Positions 1 to 11,600 of a stretch of DNA of 30,592 bases are shown in pieces. This DNA is from Smittium culicis (Eukaryota > Kickxellomycota > Harpellomycetes > Harpellales > Legeriomycetaceae), in contig LSSN01000390.1 in the NCBI GenBank assembly GCA_001970855.1, positions 1-30,592 on the forward strand, in the 5' to 3' direction. The first letter of the stretch is position 1. The number at the start of each line of letters is the position of its first letter. Made by a program: the position numbers and the translations under genes. The notes beneath the pieces are model-generated. The model had not been told where the DNA came from. It made no database searches and was given only the letters and a program-made list of their open reading frames with translations.

Positions 1-2519
1 TATTAATCAATATATAAAAAGAATTTTTGAATTATTTTATTAAGCAATTGAGATCTATTTCATATTCAAAATAGTTTTTATTTTTGGCCACAGAATAGCA
101 ACCAATACTAATGACAATCTGGCTATAGAAAATTACATTTAAATGGAAATGGACCTTCTTAGTCTAAATTTTTATTTACACGCATATTCGTTGATAATTC
201 ATATTTGTCTAAAATATAACTAACTTTCGTACTTGATTTTTTTTAAATATTTATAGTTTGCTTTTCTCTCTAGAAAAATAGCCAGGCTAAGATAAGGATA
301 ATCTACAATTATAAATTTTATATAGAAGTTTATATTGGAAGATTCTGAACAATAAAATATTTGGACACAAAATAAATCTAGAAAATACCACTTTATTAAT
401 CGTTAAGAGCTTGATTCTTCTGTACTGCCTTGATTGTTATAGACCTAAGCTATATCATGGTTCTTTATTAAGGGAAAATTTTATAGCGCAAAGTGTTACA
501 GCGTAATAAATCGTAGAAAAAAATGTTGGCAAATATTTAGAAGAATATACATTTTTAGCAAATAAAAATTTCAAAACGAAACGTAGAAATAATAAAGCTG
601 AAATGTCTTTTCAATTCCGCAAATAATACTAGCAATTAACGAATATCCAGGCCAATAAAATAAACTGCAACAAAGTATTCTCATTGTTCAGAATCTCACT
701 TATTTAGCAGCATATTGTAATATAAAATACAATTAAAATTTTATTGACCAGCTAATTATTTCTAAACGTAGCCTTAGGCTGCACTTTTTAGTTAATTGGT
801 CCTTCGTTCGATCTGAATCATCCATAAATAATCTGAATTTAAATCCAGTTAATGTATTTATTAAATCAGCATTTCTCCAGAGAGAATGTAGAATTCTGGA
901 CGAGGAAATTAAGTAGTCGGATTCTATGAGTGTAAGAAAAACTTTGCTTACTGCACAGTTTTAGATGTGGTGACATTGACGAAACTGTAACTTGTAATAA
1001 AAAACTTACAAAATAAATAAAGCTAAACTTATATTCATGTTGACTAATTGAAAATGCTTTATTAAATATTAAGTATTTGTAGGCCAATGTATATTAAATG
1101 CTTAAAAGCTAGGCAATATTTTAAAAGAGTAAGTGAATAGCATTTTTATAACAATAATAGCTTAACTTTCATGATAGTAATAACTGTTAAATGTGTTTAT
1201 TTTAGAGTATATATTAGTAAGAATTTTTGGAAGGAGTGATTGTGAGATATATGCTATAGATAAAGAAAGTATTTTAAGTAACCAAGTATACAACTCTACA
1301 GCTGGCTAAAAAGCAAGACTGGATTGGGCTCTTAAGCTAAAAAAATAAGCAATAAATTAGGACTACTTTTTGAAGTGAGATTTGTATGGGGCGGAATACC
1401 AAACACTTTTTTTGTAAAGATATGCGTGTTAATTCATTGGATTATAGATATATACCAGCATTGAACAATGGATTGGTTTTGTATTACTGCACTTGAATTT
1501 TGAGTGTTTTTGTGTAGCTTTTGATATTTGTGCTAAGAGTTTGACAAATGCCATATTTCACATATTATATAGAAAATACATGTATTTGTCAATCCCGGGG
1601 CCTTAATGTAATTTCTGAAATCTACAAAATAAATTAGTACCCTTTTATTAAGGTTTTCACTAATGGTCTACGTAACTTTAATTTATGCCATAATAAAACT
1701 CTAAAAGAAATTGAAATGCCCAGATTTTATGTAAAACAGTCTCAATACTATTTTCAAAAAAACCTAGCTATTTTGATATTATTTATCTATATTAAGCAGC
1801 GTTGGCCGCTTCTTTGAATCCAAAATTAAACAACTAAATTGATATCTTATAATTTGGCAATGAAAGTGTACAATATGCGAGATTATTTCTAGGAGCGGAG
1901 CTTTTCCCATCAAGTTTTTCCTACTCAACATTTTCATTTTTATTTACAAGTCTTTTTAGATAATACCACTGAATAATTTATTTGATACAGCCAATATCTT
2001 TACATAAAGAAAGCAAATATAATTTCTATGAAAAAAAGTTTTGTTTCTCCCAAGAACATCTCATATATCTAAGTAAGAAAAATATCTATTAAATAAATTA
2101 AAGCTAAAACGAGATCTATCAAATCAACTGCTTTAACACCATTTAGCCATTCTGTCGGCTGAAATAATTAAATTTAGATAAGTATAGTAAAAATTACTAT
2201 TAATGCGGCTATTGGCTTGCAAAGTAGGTTGAATTTGGTATTTTTTTCCTAATTTAATCCCAACATATATGAGTAACTTGAAATTACCAAAATGTACCTC
2301 CACAAAAAAGTTTAAGGAATTACAGTTTATCTAAAAAGCTTAGATTTATTTTAAAGGCTTTCAACTAATTATCTTCAATTGCTAACTTGAATTATGAACT
2401 TGTTCTTATTACTTGCACAGATTTAACCTATTTTTAAGCGTTACTACTATATTCTCAATATATATTTCCATTTAATTAATAGCTTTGATGATCGCAACAC
2501 TTAGTTATAATGTTTAAAT
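1..2519. other. Gene-free AT-rich intergenic region, left edge of window
   Basis: No open frame longer than about 73 codons exists on either strand. None of the short ones I read shows a recognisable domain, exon chain or codon pattern like the four real genes nearby. Composition is AT-rich with scattered A/T homopolymers but less extreme than the desert at 15.6-24.5 kb. I found no tRNA-like B box and no clear transposase remnant. It is probably intergenic DNA or decayed repeat; a short multi-exon gene cannot be excluded by eye. Confidence 0.6.
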
Positions 2520-3159
2520 CTATTTCTTCACCTCCGCCCCCCCCTCCCCGCAATCCTTAAATATACCTATCATCTCTATATATCCTCTACTAACATATTC
2601 GAAATCAAATATTACTTTTAAACATCTTTCTACCCGTCTATTCGCTGCTATCATTTAAATATCAGTCTAATATCATTACTTTTTTATTAGCACTATAGTT
2701 ATACATTTATCTCCGCGTTTTATTCATAGTTATAAATTAAATGAAAAGAAAGAATTTATTTTCTTTCAAGTCGAAAATTATATACAATATATGAATGTAA
2801 TTAGTAATTTTCTATCCACTTAGTTACCAACTGATAACTTGTATATATTATATACGCTCCGAAAATATCTGAACGCTTTTAAATATCTCAGACTTTAGCG
2901 AAAATTATCTATCAAGCTAAGAACGTATACTTCCCAGTGAAATTATTATATAGAAACGATATTAAATCTCAATCATCTCGTTCTTAAGAATTTGTTTTTA
3001 ATAAGCCATTAGTACCATAATGCTATCATTTTAAATTTACCTTCGACCGCATAAATTTATTAATCAGTTTATAAATTTGTGAATTTTAATCGTTTTTTCT
3101 AGTTTTTTTAATAAAAATTCTAGCTTAGGGAAATTCCTGTATATAAGCTAAAGCAGATT
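2520..3159 (+). promoter_or_regulatory. Upstream region of the cortical-anchor gene with a C-rich tract
   Basis: The strand becomes visibly C/T-rich here. It starts with a nearly pure C run at 2530-2549 (CACCTCCG followed by C8, T and C4), followed by a pyrimidine-rich stretch to about 2660 and then AT-rich sequence up to the ATG at 3160. C/T-rich sense-strand DNA upstream of genes is common in fungal promoters and 5' leaders. The same type of C tract occurs upstream of the ankyrin/DIL gene on the opposite strand (12627-12641). No TATA box or initiator could be assigned with confidence. Confidence 0.35.
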
Positions 3160-6100
3160 ATGGCAGAGACAGACGAATACCCGACCTCTAGAATCAATTC
3201 AAACTCATTTTCAAGCAAAGATCCACACTTTCTTTATTCTTCTCGTTCTGAATTACCAGAAGCTAATTTTAAAGATTTGTCAAATTTTACTACATCTCAA
3301 ATAGGAAAACTCCCTCTGAGGTCTTTAACTAGGCGACCCTCTTCATCCATGTACATACCTAACTCAACTGGCGAATATTATGAAAACGCTGATACAATCA
3401 GAGATTTAAATTCAACAAACTCTAAAGCACTTCCGTTTATCGCAGATTATTTCAACGATAATTTACATAAATCTGAAAATCGTTCACCCTCTATAGACAG
3501 TATAAAATCAATTGATAGTTCGGTAGAAGGTTGGTCTCATGTTAAAAATGAATTTGGAAGCGAGGAAAGTATCAAATACTTGACTTTTCAAGAATTGACT
3601 AAGGATTCAGCAACTGAAGTTAATTTCATTTATAACAATTCTCCAGAATCCAATAAAACCCAAAATAGTACTATTAAAAGTAGAAATTTTGAACATGATA
3701 CTGAGATTAAAAATATTTACTCTCAAAGTAAAAAAAAAACAGCTAATGCTAATGAAAACGTCTCGCGTATTGAAAACAGACGTACTATTAGAACGGAATC
3801 TTCCTCAAACAAAACAAACTTCTCGGATTTGATGCATATAACTCCCACAAAACCATCCAACAATAATAACACACCACCACCAAAAAGCCCTAAAAATTCT
3901 CTCGTTGATAACTTACTTACTCAGCTACAAGATCTACAGAATTTGTATGATGAAAAATGCATTCAAGTAAAAACCCTTCTTTCATATAAAGGCACAAATT
4001 CGCTCCTTCGAACTCCGTCGAGCTTGAATAGCAGTCCGGATTTTTCAAACTCAAAGGGCACCTTAAATTATGATATCAAAGACATTAAAAGTGTATCTCT
4101 AAATCAAGCGTATGCCCATCCTGAAAAAATTCACAATTCGAGAAATGAGCCTGAAAAGTTTAGCTCGCCTCCTGAATATAATTTAAGAATTAGCGCTCTT
4201 GAATCAGATTTAAAGAATAGTTTTGAAACCTTTAAATCCAATTATCAGCTATTTAGTAAAGGCAACTTTGCTCCCGTATATCCTCATAGTATACTAGATG
4301 AATCGGATCGGCCTTTATCTAGAAAATCTCAGAAAGATGAGCTTAATCTATCCTGTAAAAATATTTCTGATCCTTCCAACCAAAGTTTAAAATTAAACAG
4401 CGCTCTTCTATCCAGCAACCAAAAACCCCCTAATGATGACAGCAGATCTATGATTCAGAAAGTTCTCATTTCTTCTAGTGCCAGACAATCACCTCGAACC
4501 CCCAAAAATTCTAAACATGACTCATTTTATAGCCAGTTTTATGACATCAACAGCACTGACAATTTTGAAGATACTCGTTCACAATATAGCCAAAGTTTCG
4601 TTAGCGGTTTAGGAATATCTAGCTATAACAATAAAGCCAACTTAAATCATCAACAAAGCATTTCAGTAAATGTTAACGATTACCTTGACCTACTTGAAAA
4701 GTTCAATCTTATGCTCTCATACAGTAACAACTTGTTAAATCTAGAAAATGCTGTTAAAAACACCAAGAAGTCAACACCACTAGATCAATCTATAAATCAA
4801 AACCCCTTGCCATCCCAAAAAGATTCTAATCAACACATAGATTCTGATGACCAAACTTTTGAAATTTCTTCACTAAAATCGCAATTAAACTACTCTAAAT
4901 TTGAAGCATCCCTACTAAACCTCAAACTTGATGATTACCAAAATTTATGTATTAATATCGACACCAAGCTTGAAAATTCCAAAAAAATAACCAACGATTT
5001 GATTCTCGCTCTTCTTTCAAAAGTTTCATCCATTCAAAAATGCATAGACAGACAACAAAAAATTCTACCACAAGAACTATTAAACTCTAATTGTCATAAC
5101 TCTTATCCTAAAAATTTTGATGCAATGAGTATGTGCTTAAAAATTAATAACGCTCTAAATCAATCAAATCATATTCAGTCTACGAATGATAGCGGTAATG
5201 AATATTCATTTTGCGTCGATAAAATCTTTGACTGCATTACAAACATTGAATTTAAAAACTCTATTCAGTCACAATACCTTAACTTTTTAAAATCCTTCGA
5301 AGAAATGAAAAATAAAAGCACTTACAATACTGAAAAGTTCAGTGACATCTCGAATTTCACTACTTTTCTTATTCTTAAACTTATAACTGAATCTAACTAT
5401 AATAACAATTTGTCGTCTAAATTTACAGATTTATCACAACTTATTCATAACTCCTACAATGCTAACTCAACTATTCATAGCCCTGGATATAACGCTAGAT
5501 TGCCAAAGATCAAAAAAGCATCTAGTCTTTCTCCAAAATCAAATAAATTAAATTTATCTCTTCTACAAAATTCAAATGACCCAACATATATGATTAAGCA
5601 GCATGACCTGAACGAAAATAGCGAATTCAACGTTGACTTACTAAATAGCCCATTTTCTCATAAATTTTACCCAAATAATACCTTGTATACAAATAGCGTA
5701 CCCGATCTATCATATAACATTCGGGCCTACAATAAACTGTATGTTAATAGCAAAAGCCCTTATGTTCATATTAAAAACTCTCATTATCGCCCCTCTAAGA
5801 ATTTAGATAAAAGTTCACAAAATAAAAACTGTACTAACGACCTCTCTTCGAGTTCTGAAAAGGGCCAAGAAAAATCTTTTATGAAGGAAGACGTCAATAT
5901 GGACGGGTATGAGTCTAGCAAAGCTTCAACTACGAAGCGTACAAAGCCTAAAAAGATTGTAACCCAAAACAAGTATTCTAAATTAGTCATTCGCCCCTTC
6001 ACCCCAGAAAATATCGAAGATTCCGATAAAAAGTTTATTAGAGATAGAAATTCAGCGTTATTCAAATCACAAAAAATTCCATCTCTAAAATTGAAGGCAG

Positions 6101-7869
6101 CTTCTTTGGCTAATAGTTGTGAGTTGCAATCTTGTCAACCACTTCCACAAGATTTTGATATTAAATTTATAACTAAAAACCACATAACAGATTCCTGTGC
6201 TTCTAACTCTATGGATAACCAAATCTTTGAAATATCACCTATTATAAATACTTCTGTTAGTAAGTCTATTCTAAAACCAGCATTGACACATCCTCCCAAG
6301 AAAAAGGCCGAGTTTTTACTTGACAGCACCACTACTACTATTAAGCCCATATCAACAGACACTTGTCCTCCAGATGATCCCTCAAACCTCAATCTTGGTC
6401 ATGTTACACCTCCATCCACAGATTCTAATGATTTAGATATTCCAAAAAATGATACGGTAAACCTTATTCCTATCGAGAGTCTAAATGAATATCAACAAAA
6501 TCCGATTCACGATCCTAATATTTCTCCAAGAAAGTCATGTTTAACTTTCAAAGAACAGGAAAGCAGCATTAAACTTAGACTTAACACTATCTCTAACTAT
6601 TTGACTTACTACAACAGCATTACGGAATCTAATGGAGATACCTATGACAGAAGTCCTATTGCCTTGGGTACTTCTGGCGCGAATTTATATTCATTGGTTA
6701 CTAACGACTCTAAACCTGCTAATTATATAAACGCACCTAAACTTAAAATATCTAAAAATGTCAAATTTGAAGACGAAAATGACAAACACTCTGGTGCTGG
6801 TGAGCTTGGTATGTCAATCGATGATCCGCACTACTTAAGCAAGAATAAGGTTAAAATAGGCTCTTCTGGAGTTACGGTTCTCAAATCCCCTGTTACAACG
6901 GTATACACATCGTTCCCAGTTGCTTCTGCTTCAGAAATCTACGAAGGCGAAAACAAATTCCAAACTAAAGTAAAGCCTGTTGTATTTACCTACACAAAAC
7001 ATAAAAAATCTATTAAAAAGTCCCGAAATAATCTTGAATTTGAGCAGTCTTCAGATGAAAAGCCAAAAACCTTAAATGTTAGCACTGATAAATTTTCGGC
7101 TCTAACAAAAACTTCTGGAGGTATTCCTCCGTCAATTGATACGTTCACTCCTGACCCAAATATAGTTTCAGCGGTAGCAAAAGCCATGGTTGGCAGTTTT
7201 ATGTATTTATGTATCGATAACAAAACATCCATGCATGATGTGCTAAAAAACCCGGGAAAAAATTTAATGTATTTTTGGATACACCCATACGCAAAAATGT
7301 TGAACTGGAGCAAACAGTCTCCGACGAAAGGCACATCTCCCGTATTAAATGTGCCGACAATTACGCACAAAAAAAGCGCGAGCATTGGGAACATCTTTAG
7401 TTCAAACAAGTCGAGCAAGATTTTCAATGCTAGTAACTACCCGCCGATGCCACACAACAATGTTGCAGGCGACGACTCGCCACCTTTGGCAAACAACCCA
7501 TACGTCATAGAGAGCGACCCAGCTACCGAGACTAAAGAACCGACCGATTTTCTCGCCTCGCTGAGCAAATCGCGGTCGTTCATCGCGGGCAAAATCCAGA
7601 AACTCAGCTCGAAAGCCCCAATCATGCCCGCAACTCCCAAATCGCTCTTCATCGACCAGGTCCGCGTCGTCGCCGACTACCAGACATCGCATCTCGGCGA
7701 CTTTCCCTCGTACAGCTTGATCGTCAGCTCGAAAGATACCTCCGTCAGGCTCAAAGCCATGACTATGGACGACCACGACCAGTGGTTCGTCGCCTTCACG
7801 TACCTCCAATCGCGCAAGCCAATAACCTCGAAATTCTCGAAAGTATCCCTGCCTCTACCCAACCTTTGA
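3160..7869 (+). CDS. Num1/Mcp5-type cortical anchor protein with C-terminal PH domain
   Basis: This intronless gene encodes 1569 aa from an ATG at 3160 to TGA at 7867-7869. The C-terminus (about residues 1335-1560) matches the Mcp5/Num1 pleckstrin-homology family: AVAKAMVGSFMYL, then FWIHPYAKMLNWS (ending near residue 1384), then VRVVADY (1501-1507), PSYSLIV and the closing DDHDQWFVAF helix. In this family the PH domain binds plasma-membrane phosphoinositide, and the protein anchors dynein, and in yeast mitochondria, at the cell cortex. The rest is Ser/Asn-rich and probably disordered. Short predicted coiled coils lie near residues 247-278 (LLTQLQDLQNLYDEK), 504-535 and 570-636, the expected place for the partner-binding N-terminal region. 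A Ser/Pro-rich insert of about 110 residues (1388-1497) splits the PH domain. The last ~190 codons are much more GC-rich than the rest. The family call is firm; orthology to yeast Num1 rather than fission yeast Mcp5 cannot be decided. Confidence 0.88.
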   Translation: MAETDEYPTSRINSNSFSSKDPHFLYSSRSELPEANFKDLSNFTTSQIGKLPLRSLTRRPSSSMYIPNSTGEYYENADTIRDLNSTNSKALPFIADYFNDNLHKSENRSPSIDSIKSIDSSVEGWSHVKNEFGSEESIKYLTFQELTKDSATEVNFIYNNSPESNKTQNSTIKSRNFEHDTEIKNIYSQSKKKTANANENVSRIENRRTIRTESSSNKTNFSDLMHITPTKPSNNNNTPPPKSPKNSLVDNLLTQLQDLQNLYDEKCIQVKTLLSYKGTNSLLRTPSSLNSSPDFSNSKGTLNYDIKDIKSVSLNQAYAHPEKIHNSRNEPEKFSSPPEYNLRISALESDLKNSFETFKSNYQLFSKGNFAPVYPHSILDESDRPLSRKSQKDELNLSCKNISDPSNQSLKLNSALLSSNQKPPNDDSRSMIQKVLISSSARQSPRTPKNSKHDSFYSQFYDINSTDNFEDTRSQYSQSFVSGLGISSYNNKANLNHQQSISVNVNDYLDLLEKFNLMLSYSNNLLNLENAVKNTKKSTPLDQSINQNPLPSQKDSNQHIDSDDQTFEISSLKSQLNYSKFEASLLNLKLDDYQNLCINIDTKLENSKKITNDLILALLSKVSSIQKCIDRQQKILPQELLNSNCHNSYPKNFDAMSMCLKINNALNQSNHIQSTNDSGNEYSFCVDKIFDCITNIEFKNSIQSQYLNFLKSFEEMKNKSTYNTEKFSDISNFTTFLILKLITESNYNNNLSSKFTDLSQLIHNSYNANSTIHSPGYNARLPKIKKASSLSPKSNKLNLSLLQNSNDPTYMIKQHDLNENSEFNVDLLNSPFSHKFYPNNTLYTNSVPDLSYNIRAYNKLYVNSKSPYVHIKNSHYRPSKNLDKSSQNKNCTNDLSSSSEKGQEKSFMKEDVNMDGYESSKASTTKRTKPKKIVTQNKYSKLVIRPFTPENIEDSDKKFIRDRNSALFKSQKIPSLKLKAASLANSCELQSCQPLPQDFDIKFITKNHITDSCASNSMDNQIFEISPIINTSVSKSILKPALTHPPKKKAEFLLDSTTTTIKPISTDTCPPDDPSNLNLGHVTPPSTDSNDLDIPKNDTVNLIPIESLNEYQQNPIHDPNISPRKSCLTFKEQESSIKLRLNTISNYLTYYNSITESNGDTYDRSPIALGTSGANLYSLVTNDSKPANYINAPKLKISKNVKFEDENDKHSGAGELGMSIDDPHYLSKNKVKIGSSGVTVLKSPVTTVYTSFPVASASEIYEGENKFQTKVKPVVFTYTKHKKSIKKSRNNLEFEQSSDEKPKTLNVSTDKFSALTKTSGGIPPSIDTFTPDPNIVSAVAKAMVGSFMYLCIDNKTSMHDVLKNPGKNLMYFWIHPYAKMLNWSKQSPTKGTSPVLNVPTITHKKSASIGNIFSSNKSSKIFNASNYPPMPHNNVAGDDSPPLANNPYVIESDPATETKEPTDFLASLSKSRSFIAGKIQKLSSKAPIMPATPKSLFIDQVRVVADYQTSHLGDFPSYSLIVSSKDTSVRLKAMTMDDHDQWFVAFTYLQSRKPITSKFSKVSLPLPNL

Positions 7870-8697
7870 AATAAATCTCCTGTTTTTTTCTTTTTGGATC
7901 ATATCATTATCATCATCATTATTCTTCTTATTTTTTTTTTTTCCACCCAACATCTCCGTTATTTTCCTTTTTTTTTTTTATTGAGGAAAATAAAATATGT
8001 AGTAATAATTTCCGCTTTTTTTCTAATGCTTGTTGCAAATAAAATAAAAAAAAAAAAAAAAAATTCTTGTTTCAATAGCTTTGCTATATTCTTGGTTTTA
8101 TTTTTGTTGTGTTTAGTTCTATTTCATTTTTTTTTTTGGTCTCTTTTTTTCCCCTCATCTAAAATGTGGCAATACTTAACTCTGTTAAAAAAATAATATA
8201 TATCTTTGTTTTGTTTTATAATTGATAATTTAGACTAAAAACTATCAATTATAAAATAAAAATACATCATTGAAAAGGGTAAAAAATTGTACATTTCAGA
8301 CTCTTTTTTTTTTTTTTTTTTGGATTATATACTGAATTAAGTATAAGATTTAAATGGCGCGCGCTATAAACCTGTTATTTTTGTGATTATATTTTTGATT
8401 ATGCGAATTAGATACATATACTGATCGCTTACTATAATTTACTATAATGCATTCTCTGATAATTAGGTTTAATAACAAGAGCTAATTTATCAGTAGGAAA
8501 AAAGCTGATAGGAAATAGTTTCCGCCCAACTAAGAAATTTCCCATAAATGTAATATACTTGAGGAGCGTAATTGCATTAAAAAAAAAAAAGGGACAAAAT
8601 GTGTTTGGTGTATGGAAACGACAAGTAAGAATAATGTAAGCTTAGAAATGTGAATGGTAATATATTATAAGGGAGATAAAAAAAATTAAAATTAAAA
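7870..8697. other. Convergent intergenic region with homopolymers
   Basis: This is the 3' to 3' spacer between the + strand cortical-anchor gene and the - strand ankyrin/DIL gene. It is dominated by T and A runs (for example 7930-7941, 7971-7979, 8046-8062 and 8306-8320), which are plausible 3'-end or polyadenylation-associated sequence for both genes. It contains one perfect hairpin (8214-8256). An open frame at 7894-8196 is just translated poly-T (Phe/Leu/Ile) and I do not consider it a gene. Confidence 0.7.
8214..8256. repeat. Perfect 14-bp inverted repeat (hairpin), 15-nt loop
   Basis: TTTTATAATTGATA at 8214-8227 is exactly reverse-complementary to TATCAATTATAAAA at 8243-8256. The loop is 8228-8242. 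It lies between two convergent genes, about 345 bp past the first stop codon and 440 bp past the second. It may be a stem-loop in read-through transcripts or a relic of a small inverted-repeat element; no target duplication was evident. Confidence 0.75.
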
Positions 8698-11600
8698 TTA
8701 AATGTCGACTAGCTGATATAAAAAAGTTTCATTTACAATGGGGATCAAGTCAACAATTTCGGCGATAAGTTTAGTTTTGAATTGCTTATTTAAAGAGTCG
8801 GTGGACGCATTGGTGTTTGTGTCGGATAATGATGGAGGATTATGAGTTTCTGGAGATGTGGTATCGTCCAAATTGGCTTTTAATTCTGATGTGTTGGCAT
8901 CATCAGGGTTAGATGATAAATCCGTGGTGTCTTTCGAGTCAATGTTTGTTAGTGAGCTGTTTTCTGTAAGTGTCGGCAAAATGTCTACCTGGTCTGTAGA
9001 CTTCAAATCATTGTTGATTGCATTGCAATCAATGCTATGAGAGCCATAGTCAGATTTCGTAACTGTGGTATCGACTTCGCTGCTGTTGACAGTATCTACA
9101 GATTTGATTGTTTCTTTAGATTCGCGTTTATTTGTTTCAGTTTCGTTTAATTCGTCATCTAAATTGTTAATACGTACGATTACAGGCAAATAAGTGAGGT
9201 TGGATAAATTTTTCCAGAAAACCAAGTAGTCATTAATATTGGGAATTTCTGGAATAGAGATATGCTGCGAATCGAACAGGTCAGTTAAATTAGCCAAATT
9301 TTCGTCAAATGAGTTCATGTAGTTTGTGAGGCTGGTGTTAAACCTAGTTGTTGAGGAGTATCTGGACTCAGGGAATTGTCTGTAGTTGCTGATTCCAAAA
9401 CTTGTCAAATCAGATGAATTTTCGTGATTGGAGTGGTCCAAGTCCAAAAAGGTATTTGAGATGCGCTGTAAATTGTAAGATGGGTTTGCAACAGGTTGCA
9501 TAGAGTGGGGCCTTTTAGAATCTTTGACTCTGTTCAAGTTCAGTGCATGTCTTGAAGGGTGCTCCTCTTCATCAATGCTGTTTAAATTATTAAGTTGGTT
9601 TGCACCGGTATCAAAAGATCCATTTGGCAAAAAATCTCTATTTGCAGTTAAATCGAATGAACTACTTTTATCCTGAGGTTTGATATTGGTTAAGCTGGAA
9701 TTAGTAACTTGGTTTTGCTGCGTTTTGTTTCCAGGGCGACGACTAATAATTGAAGACAAACTCAGCGTTGAAGATCTTGCACTATTTCTATTTCTACCAT
9801 GGGCATCAATAAAAGACCGCCTTGGATTGGATGATTGATTAGTATTCTCTTGGTCATGATAGTTGGATTTTATGTTACTGCGGCTTTTAATGCTAGAGAA
9901 GTTGTGATTTAAGTTTAGTTCTTGACTGAATTGATCTCTAAGACTAGTATCTATATCTTGACTGGGTGGTTTGGTGAACGAGTTGATTGGGAAAGAGTTG
10001 AGTTCATCTTTAGCAAGTGGGTGGCCAGGCTCAGTATAAATATCAATAGTTTCATTATTCAAGTCACTAAAATCGCTACTTGATTTAAGGCTGTTATTCG
10101 ACTGAGACTTGTAATCATCAGAAATTTTCTTTTCGGGGTTGAAAGAGTTGTAGTATAAGTCGGGTAAATTTGTGATATTGTTATGGAATCTTTCATTTCC
10201 ATAAGAATTTTTTAATGATTCTTGGATATCTTTGATTCTAGTTGCGGCTGGTTTTACATAGCATATGATTTGAGGGAGAATGTGGGTTTCCCCAACTTCA
10301 TATCGGTAATTTTTGATAATTGTGTTTAGGTGAAGCATGTTGACGTGGGTAAAACCATCGATGATCTCGATAAACGAGTTTAAATTTTTGAGGCTAGAAA
10401 TGACTTGAAGTAGTTGCAAAATCTCGATTAGAGGGTCAAAAACTTTATTATTTGGTAGTATTGTGGTGTTTTGTAAAACATGGTTGTTTTTAGCAAATTT
10501 TTTAGAGTGGATCCAGTCTTCAAGAACGGTGAGGTTGAGTCTAATTTGAAGAGCTCTAGATCTGCAACAAAAATCTTTAGTTGTTAAAACGCGATTAAAC
10601 ATTTCTTCTGACATGTACTTGAGCAATTGGTCGATTGAGGAGATTAAGAAATTTGGGTGGACATAGCTAACGGATAGGTCAGACACAAATTTAGAAATTA
10701 AGGAGATGATAGAATCAGGGTTGAGAACTTGATCATCTTCTTTACTAAAAGATATGGACTTTTTATTGCTTGAGCTAGAACGAATGGAGGGAGAGGAAAG
10801 TGAGCTATCGTTTATAGGGTTTGGGCTTTTACTTTGAGAGGAATTCTGTGGGTCTTTAGAGAAGAAGTAAGAGATTCTGTTAGATTCAAAAGTTTTCTTA
10901 GGCTTATCAGCAGAATTTTTATTGAAGTTTGAGGCAGTTCTGGAAATAGGTTTGATTCTAGTGGATTTTGATCTTTGTAGAGGTTTTCCAGATATACTAA
11001 CGGATGAAGAATCAGCGGTATTGTTAGTTTTTGAGGAGAAGAAGTTGAATAAGCGGTTTGATTTAGCTTCTTTTTCAAATTCGACGCCTTGAAATATTTC
11101 AGGGTTTTTGATGTAATCTAGGAAGGCTTCATCCAAAAGTTCGTCTATTTCAGAGATAGTAATTTTGAGGTAGAGTAAGTAGCATTCGATGATTAAGTTG
11201 GATAAGCGTTCGCGGACGATAGAGCTTCTAAATCTTAAATTCGAGTCTCTGCAGAGGAAATAGCATAGGGCGTGGGTATTTGACTGCCAAAAGGCCAAAT
11301 TAGAGACATTTTTTCTGCTGGTTTGGATTGCGTGGGTGATTGAGGCAACAGCTTCGTATAAGAAAGTTTCTAGAGAATCGGGAGCGCCTAGAGTAGCGGT
11401 GAAGCGAAGTGCCAAAAAGATCATGTTTGCAGGGGTAAATTCAAAAGATTTAGTAGCTAAGCAAGTTTTTGGTTCAATTGACGAGGTTAATATTTGGAGG
11501 AATCTGGATATGTCAGCTTGGGGTAGAGCGTACATTTGATCTGGGAGAACGGTATCCCAATCAAATTGAATGAAGGCATTGGTAGATTTTTCGGGGCTGG

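Noticed and set aside
7402..7809. Antisense open frame of 135 codons under the cortical-anchor gene, and others at 5784-7862
   Set aside because: They are complements of a GC-rich or biased coding stretch; the + frame carries the PH-domain signature and the antisense reading has none.
7894..8196. 100-codon + strand frame rich in Phe, Leu and Ile
   Set aside because: It is low-complexity translation of poly-T/poly-A intergenic DNA and could mimic a membrane protein by chance.
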